NCBI GenBank assembly: GCA_039586035.1
Contig: JBDHLD010000014.1
Location: 1-64,000 of the forward strand
Direction of reading: 5' to 3'
DNA length: 64,000 nucleotides
From: JBDHHQ01 sp039586035
GTDB lineage: Bacteria; Gemmatimonadota; Gemmatimonadetes; Longimicrobiales; Gaopeijiaceae
Below, one piece after another: positions 10,297-18,559 of the stretch (positions within the stretch are counted from its first letter, which is position 1; each line of letters begins with the position of its first letter). The position numbers were made by a program, and so were the translations under genes. The notes beneath the pieces are model-generated. The model had not been told where the DNA came from and searched no databases. It was given only the letters and a program-made list of their open reading frames with translations.

Positions 10297-11583
10297 TCAA
10301 GCGGTGCCCTCCAGCATGCGGAGAAGCAGAGCGAGGGCCGCCTGTCCCGCCCTGGCGCGCACGAAAGCACGATCCCCGGGGAATCGCTCCTTGCGAGCCA
10401 CGACGCGGCCGTCCAGGCTGACGGCGTACCAGACGGTGCCGACCGGCTTCGCATCCGTCCCTCCCTCGGGGCCGGCAACCCCCGTGATGCCGAGGCCCGC
10501 CTCGGCCCCCAGGCGGCCCGCCGCGCCCAGCGCCATCGCCTCGGCCACCGGCTGCGACACGGCTCCCTCCCGCTCGATGACACCCGCGTCCACTCCCAAC
10601 AGCGTCACCTTCGCGTCGTTCGAGTAGGACACGACACCACCCACGAAGTAGTCCGACGAACCCGCCCGGTCCGTCAGGCGCTTGGCCACGCCGCCTCCCG
10701 TGCAGCTTTCCGCCGTGGCCAACCGCTTGCCGGCTCGCCTCAACGCCTCGGCCACGGCCTCCACCAGGTCTCCGGACCGAGCTCGGTAGCGATAGGCTCC
10801 CACGATTGGCTCCAGCAGCGCTTCCGCCCGATCCAACAGTCTCGCCGCCCGGTCGGCGTCGGCGACGTCGCGCACCGTGACCCGCAGCGCGACCCCGGCG
10901 ACGCCGGGCAGGAACGCCAGCTCCGCGCGACCCAGCCCCCCGTCCTGCAAGGGAGCGAGCCGGAGGGCCAGCTCCGACTCCGGGATGCCGGTGGTATAGA
11001 CGTTTCGGTGCCGCGTGGGCCGCAAGCGACCCGCGAAGGACGCCTCCAGATAGGCCGAGGCCGACTCGGTGAAGATCCGCTTCAGCTCGGCGGGCACGCC
11101 AGGAAACAGAATCACGCACCTGCCTCCGTCCTCCAATACGAGCCCCGCCGCGGTCCCGATGGGGTTTGGGAGGACGATCGCACCCGTTGGGACCTGCACC
11201 TGCTGCACGTTCGTCTCGGGCATGCGGTCGTAGCCTCGATCCCGGAAGCGGGCCTCCAGGGCGTCCCGCAGCGACGCGTCGACTCTGAGATCACGGCTGA
11301 GGAGATCCGCCACCGCGTGCCGCGTAACGTCGTCGGGGGTGGGGCCGAGGCCGCCGGTGACGAGCACCGCATCGGCTCGCTGCAGAGCCGCCGCCACGGC
11401 TTGCTGAACGTCGGCCCCCCGATCGCCCACCGTGAACTTCGCTTCGACGGACATGCCAAGGCCGTGGAGCTCCCGGGCCAGCCATGCGCTGTTCGTGTCG
11501 ACCGTCTCACCCAGGAGCAACTCGTCTCCGACCGCCACGATGACGGCGCGAGCCGTCGCGTGCTCGGTCGGGGGGGAGCTCAG
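10297..11583 (-). CDS. cinA: CinA family protein (ADP-ribose pyrophosphatase / NMN deamidase)
   Basis: 428 aa. The N-terminal molybdopterin-binding-like domain (AVGDELLLGETVDTN, GGLGPTPDDVTRHAV) is followed by the C-terminal PncC-like amidase domain (AESCTGG, GVVSYSNDAK, GITGVAGPEGGT). The family recycles pyridine nucleotides by cleaving ADP-ribose and deamidating NMN. No ATG, GTG or TTG lies between the pgsA stop and the first conserved strand. A CTG at 11583 overlaps the pgsA TGA as CTGA, has GGAG six bases upstream and gives the right length, so I take CTG as the start. An internal GTG would cut the first beta strand. Confidence 0.9.
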   Translation of the reverse strand: MSSPPTEHATARAVIVAVGDELLLGETVDTNSAWLARELHGLGMSVEAKFTVGDRGADVQQAVAAALQRADAVLVTGGLGPTPDDVTRHAVADLLSRDLRVDASLRDALEARFRDRGYDRMPETNVQQVQVPTGAIVLPNPIGTAAGLVLEDGGRCVILFPGVPAELKRIFTESASAYLEASFAGRLRPTRHRNVYTTGIPESELALRLAPLQDGGLGRAELAFLPGVAGVALRVTVRDVADADRAARLLDRAEALLEPIVGAYRYRARSGDLVEAVAEALRRAGKRLATAESCTGGGVAKRLTDRAGSSDYFVGGVVSYSNDAKVTLLGVDAGVIEREGAVSQPVAEAMALGAAGRLGAEAGLGITGVAGPEGGTDAKPVGTVWYAVSLDGRVVARKERFPGDRAFVRARAGQAALALLLRMLEGTA

Positions 11584-12227
11584 GTGCCGCTCCGGACCAA
11601 CGATCGGTAGCTCCAGAGGTAGTCCAGCATGGAGTAGATCGTGAGGAGCACCGCAACGCTGAGGCTGACGCCGATGAATGCACCGTGGAAGCGGCTCCAA
11701 CTGGTCCAAGACGAGCTCCCGATCCAACCCGACTCCTCGGCTACCATCAGGAGGGGGTACCACAGCAGGAGCGCGCCCACGAAGAGATTCTGGATGAACG
11801 CCTTGTACTTCCCCGACTGACCCGCCGAGATGACGACGCCGCGTCGGGCGGCCCAGCTCCGGAACAGCGTGATGCCGAGCTCTCGCCCCAGGACCACGAC
11901 CAGGACCCAGAGAGGCAAGGTGCCCCACCACGGCACTCGGTTGAGTGGCTCCGCGGAGTGGGAAAGGATGTAGAACGGGATGAACGTGCACACGATGAGC
12001 AGCTTGTCGGCGATCGGGTCGAGGAGCTTGCCGACGTCCGTGATCCAGCCGTGCTTTCGAGCCAGGTACCCGTCCCACAGGTCGCTGAGGGCCGCAGCCA
12101 CGAACAGCACGAAGGCCGCCGTCCGACCCGGCACGGAGTCGGACAGGGCAAGCGCGAAGATCACCGGGCAGATGGCGATGCGCGCTACGGTGATGATGTT
12201 CGGGAGGGTCAGTCGTCGCCCGGCCAT
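11580..12227 (-). CDS. pgsA: CDP-diacylglycerol-glycerol-3-phosphate 3-phosphatidyltransferase
   Basis: 215 aa, integral membrane protein of the CDP-alcohol phosphatidyltransferase family. The signature D-x2-DG-x2-AR-x8-G-x3-D-x3-D reads DLWDGYLAR, then GKLLDPIADK (about residues 48-74). Several hydrophobic helices follow. It makes phosphatidylglycerol phosphate, the first committed step to phosphatidylglycerol and cardiolipin. It overlaps the cinA start. It is the first gene of its run, with a 107 bp leader back to mglA in which no clear promoter was seen. A cardiolipin-synthase-like role cannot be excluded from the motif alone. Confidence 0.92.
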   Translation of the reverse strand: MAGRRLTLPNIITVARIAICPVIFALALSDSVPGRTAAFVLFVAAALSDLWDGYLARKHGWITDVGKLLDPIADKLLIVCTFIPFYILSHSAEPLNRVPWWGTLPLWVLVVVLGRELGITLFRSWAARRGVVISAGQSGKYKAFIQNLFVGALLLWYPLLMVAEESGWIGSSSWTSWSRFHGAFIGVSLSVAVLLTIYSMLDYLWSYRSLVRSGT

Positions 12228-12334
12228 AGGCTCCGGTGGCGCGTTCGGGTCACGGCAACCGACTGAAGGTAGCGTGTAAGTGGCCTACGGAGAACCGCCC
12301 TTCGTGCCTCCGGGTCGGCAGAGCCGCACTCCGC

Positions 12335-12913
12335 TCAGCTGAGCGACTTCACGACCATCTTGGACACGGCCTTGAGCGTGTCGAAGACGCCGCGGCCCTC
12401 GATGGCCACGCCCTCGAAGTCCGGCACGCCTTCGGGGTTCAGCTGGGCGCGCAGCTCCTCCACCGCCATCACGTTGCCCAGATCCCGCTTGTTGTACTGG
12501 ATCGCGAACGGGATCTCCTCGAGATCGTAGCCGTAGGACTCGAGGTTCTCGTACAAGTTGTGCATGGCCTCGATGTTGGCCTCGGTGCGCTCTTGCTGAG
12601 AGTCGGCCACGAAGATGATCCCGTCCACGCCCTTCAGGATGAGCTTGCGGCTGGCATTGTAATAGACCTGACCCGGGACCGTGTAGAGGTGGAACCGGGT
12701 CTTGAAGCCGCGGATCTCTCCCAGATCGATGGGGAGGAAATCGAAGAAGAGCGTTCGCTCCGTCTCCGTCGCGAGCGAGATCATCTTGCCCTTGGTTTCC
12801 GGGTTCACGCGGGAGTAGACGTACTCGAGGTTGGTCGTCTTCCCGCCAAGACCGGTGCCGTAGTAGACGATCTTGCAGTTGATCTCACGGCTGGCGTAGT
12901 TGATCATCGACAT
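12335..12913 (-). CDS. mglA: MglA-type small Ras-like GTPase
   Basis: 192 aa. It starts MSMINYASREINCKIVYYG, as MglA proteins do, with P-loop GTGLGGKTT (residues 19-27), the switch region ending YTVPGQVYY and the guanine motif NKRD. In Myxococcus MglA is the polarity switch that places motility machinery; MglB-type roadblock proteins are its GAP. The neighbour six bases upstream is a roadblock protein, so the pair is intact. In non-gliding lineages the pair may control polarity or other surface processes. It ends the dnaX-ybaB-recR-roadblock run. Confidence 0.93.
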   Translation of the reverse strand: MSMINYASREINCKIVYYGTGLGGKTTNLEYVYSRVNPETKGKMISLATETERTLFFDFLPIDLGEIRGFKTRFHLYTVPGQVYYNASRKLILKGVDGIIFVADSQQERTEANIEAMHNLYENLESYGYDLEEIPFAIQYNKRDLGNVMAVEELRAQLNPEGVPDFEGVAIEGRGVFDTLKAVSKMVVKSLS

Positions 12914-12919
12914 GACCGG

Positions 12920-13417
12920 CTACGCTCCTTCCTCGAACAGGCGGTCGATCTCGTCGCCGGCCGCGGAGACCCAGTCGGGGTCGAGGGGCCGGCCCCCTTC
13001 CGATCCGGCTTCAATCAGTTCGCGCAAGGGCGCTTCGAGGCTCGAGACGATTCTGCTACCCTCCTTGCTGACCTGTCCTGACGGGCGGCGTCCGTTGAAG
13101 AGAATGGACAGGATGAGTTGATCGGCAACTGGCGCCACGAAGAGTGACGTGTGCTCGCCCTGCTGACAGAGGCCCTTGAGGTCGTCCTCTCCCACGAGCG
13201 ACGCCAGCGCTCGAGTCGCGGCCAGGTGGCTCACCGTGAGACTCGCGAACGCGGTGCGGTCGAGGTCCGGTGACCGCCCGGCTTCGAGAATGACGGCCCC
13301 GCTGCCATCCATGAGAATACCCATGCGCCCGTCCGTCTCCAGCAGGAGCTCGTCCAGGTTCGCGCGCAGGACCCCCAGGGGGTCGGTTGTCGTGTCGTGT
13401 GCTTGACCGAGCTTCAC
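12920..13417 (-). CDS. Roadblock/LC7 domain protein, likely MglB-type partner of MglA
   Basis: 165 aa from a GTG overlapping the stop of the previous gene. A roadblock/LC7 fold is visible in RMGILMDGSGAVILEAG, the central helix with FASLTVSHLAATRALASLVGE, then strands HTSLFVAPVADQLILSILF. A C-terminal acidic helical tail (about 125-165) ends in DEIDRLFEEGA. MglB homologues act as GTPase-activating partners of MglA, and adjacency to mglA supports this role; activity is inferred. Roadblock proteins without GAP activity also exist. Confidence 0.85.
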   Translation of the reverse strand: MKLGQAHDTTTDPLGVLRANLDELLLETDGRMGILMDGSGAVILEAGRSPDLDRTAFASLTVSHLAATRALASLVGEDDLKGLCQQGEHTSLFVAPVADQLILSILFNGRRPSGQVSKEGSRIVSSLEAPLRELIEAGSEGGRPLDPDWVSAAGDEIDRLFEEGA

Positions 13418-13743
13418 GCCGTACCCTCCTCAGGGCTGTGCTCGAGCGCTCGCGCCTCCCGCTCCATGCGGTCGTGGATCACGCGGGCCCGATTGCGAAG
13501 GAGCTTGCTCTGCTCCCACGCGATGTAGTCTCGGAGGAGGGTGATGTGGCCCACCGACGGCTCCTCCCGGGCGATGTGCCCGAGAGCGGCCAACCTGCGA
13601 AAGGCGTGGGGACTGAACAGGTCCCGTTGGTGACGTGAGATCTGGTCACGCACCACGAGGAGCGCCACCGCACCTGCGGCGGCCGTTGCCAGCGCGGCCA
13701 CGGCCGCGATCCGGAGCGTCTTGTTCATTCTGCGTCCCGTCAC
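13414..13743 (-). CDS. Small single-helix membrane protein in the recR-mglA operon
   Basis: 109 aa, not recognised. One membrane helix near the N-terminus (about residues 10-30, rich in Ala, Val and Leu) precedes a charged, helical cytoplasmic or periplasmic part with many Arg, His and Glu. It overlaps recR by a GTGA and the roadblock gene by another GTGA, so it is translated with both. An alternative ATG start lies 15 bp downstream (MNKTLRIAAV). Position between recR and mglB could mean it anchors or informs the MglA/roadblock pair; this is only inference. Confidence 0.72.
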   Translation of the reverse strand: MTGRRMNKTLRIAAVAALATAAAGAVALLVVRDQISRHQRDLFSPHAFRRLAALGHIAREEPSVGHITLLRDYIAWEQSKLLRNRARVIHDRMEREARALEHSPEEGTA

Positions 13744-14333
13744 ATTTCGCGGCGACCCGCCAGGGCCTCCGCGATGGTAGTTCCGTCGACGTACTCGAGG
13801 TCCGATCCCACGGGGATCCCCCGGGCGAGGCGCGTCAGCCGCACACCTCGGGGCCTCAAAACGTTCTCAAGGTACACTGCGGTGGCCTCTCCTTCCACGC
13901 TCGCGTTCGTCGCGACGATCACTTCCGCGACGCCGCCCTCCGCGTTCGCCACTCTCTCGAGCAGGGCACCGATGTTCAACTCGTCGGGCCCGACTCCATC
14001 GAGTGGGGAGAGGTGGCCGCCCAACACGTGGTACAGTCCCCTGAATCCGCCCGTACGTTCGATGGCGCCTACTTCGTAGGCCTCCTCCACCACACATAGT
14101 ATCGACGGATCTCTTCGCGGATTAGAGCAGATCTCGCAGAGCTCGTCTTCGCTGAAATTCCCGCACTGGGCGCAGGGCCGCACCCGCTCTGCGAGTTCCT
14201 TCAAGGCCCGGCTCAATCGATGCACGTCTTCACGCGATCCCTTGAGCATGTGGTGGACCAGCCGCAGCGCGGTCTTGGGGCCGATGCCCGGCAAGCGGGA
14301 CAGCTCCACCGTGACGTGATCGATCGCCGACAT
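13740..14333 (-). CDS. recR: Recombination mediator RecR
   Basis: 197 aa, full length. Order: helix-hairpin-helix (LPGIGPKTALRLVHHML), a C4 zinc finger (Cys54, Cys57, Cys66, Cys69), a Toprim domain (CVVEEAYEVGAIERTGGFRGLYHVLGG is its core region) and a C-terminal Walker-B-like end. With RecO and RecF it loads RecA on gapped DNA. It follows ybaB by 39 bp in the dnaX-ybaB-recR order that is conserved across bacteria. Confidence 0.96.
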   Translation of the reverse strand: MSAIDHVTVELSRLPGIGPKTALRLVHHMLKGSREDVHRLSRALKELAERVRPCAQCGNFSEDELCEICSNPRRDPSILCVVEEAYEVGAIERTGGFRGLYHVLGGHLSPLDGVGPDELNIGALLERVANAEGGVAEVIVATNASVEGEATAVYLENVLRPRGVRLTRLARGIPVGSDLEYVDGTTIAEALAGRREM

Positions 14334-14372
14334 GGCTATGTCGCCTGGCCGCGGTACCGGTCCCGCCCGGCG

Positions 14373-14693
14373 TCAGAAGAGCCCAGGGATCTGGACCGGG
14401 AGCCCACCTGCCGCCTTGCGCATTTCCTCTTCGTAGAGCGTGCGCGCCTTCTTCTGCGCTTCCGCCACGGCGGCGAGGACGAGATCCTCGAGCATTTCCA
14501 CGTCCGCCGGATCCACGACCGTGGGCTCGATCGAGATCTTCTTGACGGCCCCCTTTCCGTCGACGGCGACCGTCACCATGCCGCCTCCTGACGTGGCCGT
14601 GACCTCTTGGCTGTCCAGGTTGTTCTGGATCTCCGCGATGCGGGCCTGAAGCTGCTGGCCCATTTGCATCAGCTGCTGAAGGTTCTCGTTCAT
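14373..14693 (-). CDS. ybaB: YbaB/EbfC nucleoid-associated protein
   Basis: 106 aa with the YbaB plan: N-terminal coiled helix (MGQQLQARIAEIQNNL), a central beta sheet with SGGGMVTVAVDGKGAVKKI, then an acidic helix (VEMLEDLVLAAVAEAQKKA). The family binds DNA as a dimer and has a nucleoid role not fully settled. It sits between dnaX and recR, its usual place. Confidence 0.94.
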   Translation of the reverse strand: MNENLQQLMQMGQQLQARIAEIQNNLDSQEVTATSGGGMVTVAVDGKGAVKKISIEPTVVDPADVEMLEDLVLAAVAEAQKKARTLYEEEMRKAAGGLPVQIPGLF

Positions 14694-14743
14694 CGATCGG
14701 CTCGAATCCTAGAAGTCCTTTTCCGACAACGACCTCGAACCGC

Positions 14744-16528
14744 TCAGTCGAGCAGCTCGAGGTCCAGCTCTTGTACCGCCTTGCCCAGCAGTGGTTCCCG
14801 TTCGATCAGCTCCCTCAAGCGGCCCTCGCGAACGGTCTCGGGCGTGATCCGTCGACTCGCGTCCGCGGCCGCTTCGGTAGCGACGACGACCAGCTGCGGC
14901 CTGTCCACCAGATGTCGATGTAGCGCCCTTTCGACTGCGGCGCGCACGAGGGGTTCCCGCAGCCTGTCCAGCCCTGGGCCCGGCGGGAGGCTCACCTCCA
15001 CCTGGCCCTCGCTGCCGCTCCGGACTACCGCAGCTCGCATGAACGGGACCAACCCCCCCGGCAGCCCTGCGCCCTGGTCCAGGAGGCGAGTCCAGGCGAC
15101 CGCCGGATCGCCGGTCGGTGATCGGGGCTCGGCGGTCTCCGGCTGCTGGAGCCCCGAGGCGCTGCCCTCTCCGTCGTGTTCCGAGACGCCTTCTTCCGAG
15201 GTCTCCGCCGCCGCCGACAGATTGGACGCCAGCGAGTCCTCGTTCCCTCCCGCCATCGACGGTTGGCTCTCGGGGTCGGTGGGGGCCGGCGGCGAGAGCG
15301 CCGCCTCCGGCGGCACCGACGCGGTTGAGCCGGCCGACGTCGCGAAGCTACCGCCTGGCGACTCGACGTCCGCAGGGGCACCGCCCAATCCTCGCAGCAG
15401 CTCCTCCAGGTCAACGGTGCGATCGAGGAATGCGAGGCGAAGCAGGAGCATCTCCACCAACATACGGGGCTGCACGCTGCGCCGGAGGCTGCCGGATGTC
15501 TCGAGCTCCGCCGCGAGCGCCAGCATGCGAACCAGATCCACGGGATCACAGCGCTCAGCCCGGTCCCGGAAGCCGTCTCGCAGGTCCTCTCGCACGTCGG
15601 ACAGCTCGGAGGAGCCCTCGAGCCGGATTCGGAGCAGCAGCCGGATGGCCTCGACCAGGCCGTGGTAGAACTCGACCAAGTCGTACCCATCGGCCACCAG
15701 CCGATCCACGAAAGCGAAGATCCGTCCCGTCTGTCGCGCCATGAGGATGTCGATCAACTCGACGTACCGCTCCTCCTCGACCAGGCCCAGGATCTGCCGG
15801 ACCGCCTCCTGGCTCACCTGCCCTCCCGTCAGGGCCATGACCTGGTCCAGGAGCGAAAGCGCGTCACGCATGCCGCCGTCGGCCTTGCGGGCGATGGTAC
15901 GGAGGGCGTCATCCGGGCCCTCTGTCCCTTCGCGCCTCAACACCTCCGACAGGCGCTCCACGATGTCGGCGACGCCGATCCGGCGGAAGTCGAACCGCTG
16001 GCAGCGCGACAGGATCGGCGCCGCGGACTGCTGAATCTTCTGGGGCTCGGTCGTGGCGAAGACGAAGATCACACGCGGGGGCGGCTCCTCGAGGACCTTG
16101 AGGAGGGCATTCCACGCCTCCCGGGTCAACATGTGGGCCTCGTCCAGGATGTAGACCTTGTACCGGCCCTCGTCGGACGGCGCGTATTGAGCCCGTGCGC
16201 GTAGCTCGCGGGCGTCGTCCACCCCCCGATTCGAGGCCGCGTCGATCTCGACCACATCCAGGGCCGTGTGGCCACCCCAGATCCGGCTGCAGCTCTCGCA
16301 CTCCCCGCACGGCTCCCCTTCCGGGGTCCGGGTCGGGCAGTTCAAAGCCATGGCCAAGACGCGGGCCAGAGTCGTCTTGCCGACACCGCGGGGGCCACAG
16401 AAGAGGTAGGCGTGGCCCACCCTGCCCCCTGCAACCGCACGCCGCAAGGTCTCCGAGACGTGACCCTGAGTGGCCACCTCCGAGAACGTTCGGGGTCGGT
16501 ATTTGCGCGCTAGCGCCGTGTGGGACAC
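14744..16528 (-). CDS. dnaX: DNA polymerase III subunit gamma/tau
   Basis: 594 aa. The start is the GTG reading VSHTALARKYRP, the family's conserved beginning; a longer open frame runs back toward the SRP RNA and is not coding by similarity. It has Walker A GPRGVGKTT (residues 45-53), zinc cysteines 64, 74, 77 and 80, DEAHMLTREAWNALLK and the sensor region. After about residue 360 comes a low-complexity Ala, Ser, Pro and Glu linker, then a C-terminal domain that would bind alpha and DnaB in tau. It is the clamp-loader ATPase. No A-rich slippage site for a gamma form was noticed. Confidence 0.96.
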   Translation of the reverse strand: MSHTALARKYRPRTFSEVATQGHVSETLRRAVAGGRVGHAYLFCGPRGVGKTTLARVLAMALNCPTRTPEGEPCGECESCSRIWGGHTALDVVEIDAASNRGVDDARELRARAQYAPSDEGRYKVYILDEAHMLTREAWNALLKVLEEPPPRVIFVFATTEPQKIQQSAAPILSRCQRFDFRRIGVADIVERLSEVLRREGTEGPDDALRTIARKADGGMRDALSLLDQVMALTGGQVSQEAVRQILGLVEEERYVELIDILMARQTGRIFAFVDRLVADGYDLVEFYHGLVEAIRLLLRIRLEGSSELSDVREDLRDGFRDRAERCDPVDLVRMLALAAELETSGSLRRSVQPRMLVEMLLLRLAFLDRTVDLEELLRGLGGAPADVESPGGSFATSAGSTASVPPEAALSPPAPTDPESQPSMAGGNEDSLASNLSAAAETSEEGVSEHDGEGSASGLQQPETAEPRSPTGDPAVAWTRLLDQGAGLPGGLVPFMRAAVVRSGSEGQVEVSLPPGPGLDRLREPLVRAAVERALHRHLVDRPQLVVVATEAAADASRRITPETVREGRLRELIEREPLLGKAVQELDLELLD

Positions 16529-16633
16529 AGGGCCGCCCGAATGGCTGGCTGACGTTGTCCCGGGCGACCGGGCCTCTGTGCCCGGAGCCCCGGCCCGAGG
16601 GCGGAGGACGGGAGTCGAAGCGGGCAGCACGGG

Positions 16634-16650
16634 AAAAAAAATGCCCCAGG
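16634..16650 (-). terminator. Intrinsic terminator at the end of the SRP RNA
   Basis: On the minus strand the closing helix of the SRP RNA (CCTGGGGCA, pairing with TGCCCCAGG about 90 nt upstream) runs directly into eight Ts. The final stem plus T-run should release polymerase before dnaX, so dnaX expression would rely on read-through or its own promoter in the about 105 bp before its GTG. Confidence 0.7.
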
Positions 16651-16740
16651 CGACCCGCAGCTACGATTACCGCACTTAGCGCTGCTACCTGCGGGGTCCT
16701 GACGCGGTTCGTGGGCTCTCGCCCTACGGACCTGGGGCAC
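16642..16740 (-). ncRNA. ffs: Signal recognition particle RNA (4.5S-like, small bacterial type)
   Basis: About 99 nt. The Ffh-binding symmetric loop is clear: GTCAGG on the 5' side and AGCAGC on the 3' side, joined by an ACC-GGT stem, with ACCGC and GCGGT pairing below. The ends TGCCCCAGG and CCTGGGGCA form the closing helix. The molecule lacks an Alu domain, as in small bacterial SRP RNAs. The order ffs-dnaX-ybaB-recR is widespread. The apical loop reads CCGCA instead of the usual GNRA-type tetraloop. Confidence 0.88.
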
Positions 16741-16745
16741 CGCGA

Positions 16746-16774
16746 AAGCTACCCATGCGGAGAGAGAGCGTCAA
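16746..16774 (-). promoter_or_regulatory. Sigma-70-type promoter of the SRP RNA
   Basis: Minus strand: -35 TTGACG (16774-16769), a 17 bp spacer and -10 TAGCTT (16751-16746). The predicted start, five or six bases on, is the G at 16740/16741, which is also the first base of the SRP RNA closing helix. The fit of both boxes, spacer and start point makes this the best-supported promoter in the window. Confidence 0.8.
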
Positions 16775-16799
16775 CCGAATCGCGGCGGACGCCGAGCCT

Positions 16800-17198
16800 T
16801 CAACGGTGTCGTCGCCAGGCGTCCTCGACGTGCTCGATGCGCGTGGGTCCTGCGGGCCCGAAGAACACCGCCACCGCGTCGAATCGGTAGGTCCGTCCCA
16901 CCCCCGGATGGGCCTCCGTCCACCGCCGGGCTACCTCCGAGATCTCGCGACGCTTCTTCCAGGTGATGGCTTCCAGCGGGTGACCGAACCCCGTATCCCT
17001 TCGACTCTTGACCTCGACGAACGCCACGAGCGTACCCCGCCGCGCGATGAGGTCCACCTCTTTTCGACCCGCTCGGTAGTTCCGTTCGAGGATCGTCCAG
17101 CCCATCCGCTCGAAGAGCGCCGCCGCGAGACGCTCGCCCTCCCGGCCGAGCTCGAGCGACGTACCCCTGAATGAGCCGGTCGTGGGCTGTTCGTTCAT
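16800..17198 (-). CDS. yraN: YraN/UPF0102 family endonuclease-fold protein
   Basis: 132 aa from the ATG reading MNEQPTTGSF. It has the family pattern LGREGERLAAALFERMGW, then ILERNYRAGRKEVDLIARRG, then FVEVKSRR: the E...D...ExK residues of a restriction-endonuclease-like fold. One common family position is changed: RKEVDLIA where most have GEIDLIA. The role of YraN in cells is poorly known; Holliday-junction or repair functions have been suggested. It ends near the promoter of the SRP RNA. The 202 bp between it and aroF hold no gene I can support. Confidence 0.9.
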   Translation of the reverse strand: MNEQPTTGSFRGTSLELGREGERLAAALFERMGWTILERNYRAGRKEVDLIARRGTLVAFVEVKSRRDTGFGHPLEAITWKKRREISEVARRWTEAHPGVGRTYRFDAVAVFFGPAGPTRIEHVEDAWRRHR

Positions 17199-17400
17199 GG
17201 TAGGAAGGTCGCAGACAGCCCCGGGCGCGACCATGAGCCGGTGGGACGGAGGCACGACGGCCGAACCGCCACCGCGCATTGGCAGCCGGCCTCGGGATCG
17301 GGACGAGTCAGGATCGCCGCGACCCGACCGGTCGGATCGGGCCTGTGGTTGCGCTCGCCGGACCGCGTCGACTCGGCCGACCCGGCTTCCCGAGCGTCGG

Positions 17401-18453
17401 TCAGGCTCCCGCGACGGTCGCCTCGGCAAGGGAAGCCACGAGGTCCCGGTCCAACGCGTGGGCGATGACACGGATCTGCTCGACCAGGGCGGCGAACTGC
17501 TCCGGATAGAGGCTCTGGGCGCCGTCCGAGAGGGCCGTGGGTGGATCCGGGTGCACCTCCACCATGAGGCCATCCGCTCCCGCCGCCACGGCTGCGCGGG
17601 CCATGGGCGTGACCTTGGCGCGGATGCCGGTCCCATGGCTTGGATCCGCGATGATGGGGAGGTGGGAGAGCGCCTGAACGACCGGAATCGCGGTCAGGTC
17701 CAGGAGGTTCCGCGTGTGCGTGTCGAAGCTCCTCACGCCGCGCTCGCAGAGGATCACCTGCTCGTTTCCCTCAGCGAGGATGTACTCGGCAGCCAGCAGC
17801 AGCTCCGTGATCGTGGCCGACATCCCTCGCTTGAGGAGGATGGGCTTGTCGAGGCGACCGGCCTCCTTGAGCAGCGGGTAGTTCTGCATATTGCGGGCCC
17901 CGATCTGCACGATGTCGGCATATTCCGCCACCAGCTTGGCCCCCGCCGGATCCAGAGCCTCGGTGACCACGGCCATGCCCGTCGCCTCACGGGCTTCGGC
18001 CAGAAGCTCGAGCCCGGCCTGCCCGAGACCCTGGAAAGAGTAGGGCGAGGTGCGGGGCTTGAACGCACCACCGCGGAGCACTGTGGCGCCCGTGTCCCGG
18101 AGCCGGTGCGCCACGTCGAGGATCTGCTCCCTGCCCTCTACCGCGCAGGGACCCGCCATGAGCACGATCGACCGTCCACCGATCAGCGTGCCGTTGGGTA
18201 GCGCGATGACCGTGTCGTCCGACCGCCACTCCCGAGACACCTGCTTGTAGGGCTTGGTGACCGAGATGACCTCACGGACACCCTCCATGCCTTCGAGCCG
18301 GGCAGAGTCGACGCGCCCGTCGTTGCCGATGAGGCCCACAGCTGTCCGCTGCCGGCCGGGAATGGGACGCGCGTCGTAGCCCATGTCCCGGATCGTGTCC
18401 ACGACCGTCCGGATCTCGGCTTCCGAGGCGCTATGGCGCATCACGATCAGCAT
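17401..18453 (-). CDS. aroF: 3-deoxy-7-phosphoheptulonate synthase (DAHP synthase, class I beta)
   Basis: 350 aa. An N-terminal ferredoxin-like regulatory domain (about residues 1-70) precedes the (beta/alpha)8 barrel. Active-site stretches are LMAGPCAVE, RGGAFKPRTSPYSFQGLG, ILLKRG, ICERG-like CERGVRSFDT and IIADPSHGTG. It joins phosphoenolpyruvate and erythrose 4-phosphate, the entry step to aromatic amino acids. The N-terminal domain is the one that confers aromatic feedback in the class Ib enzymes with this architecture. It stands alone, with 105 bp back to the MBL gene. Confidence 0.95.
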   Translation of the reverse strand: MLIVMRHSASEAEIRTVVDTIRDMGYDARPIPGRQRTAVGLIGNDGRVDSARLEGMEGVREVISVTKPYKQVSREWRSDDTVIALPNGTLIGGRSIVLMAGPCAVEGREQILDVAHRLRDTGATVLRGGAFKPRTSPYSFQGLGQAGLELLAEAREATGMAVVTEALDPAGAKLVAEYADIVQIGARNMQNYPLLKEAGRLDKPILLKRGMSATITELLLAAEYILAEGNEQVILCERGVRSFDTHTRNLLDLTAIPVVQALSHLPIIADPSHGTGIRAKVTPMARAAVAAGADGLMVEVHPDPPTALSDGAQSLYPEQFAALVEQIRVIAHALDRDLVASLAEATVAGA

Positions 18454-18559
18454 GACAACCGCTCTGGGTCAGGCGAATTCTTGGGGCTCGCGTCGATTCG
18501 GACGAGCGTCATCGGGTGTAAGTCTAAGGGAGAAGGGTGACTCTGGTCTACCGTGACCC

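Noticed and set aside
9449..11119. 556-codon extension of the hydrolase gene
   Set aside because: The first 285 residues are a frame shadow of cinA; hydrolase similarity starts at the ATG at 10261.
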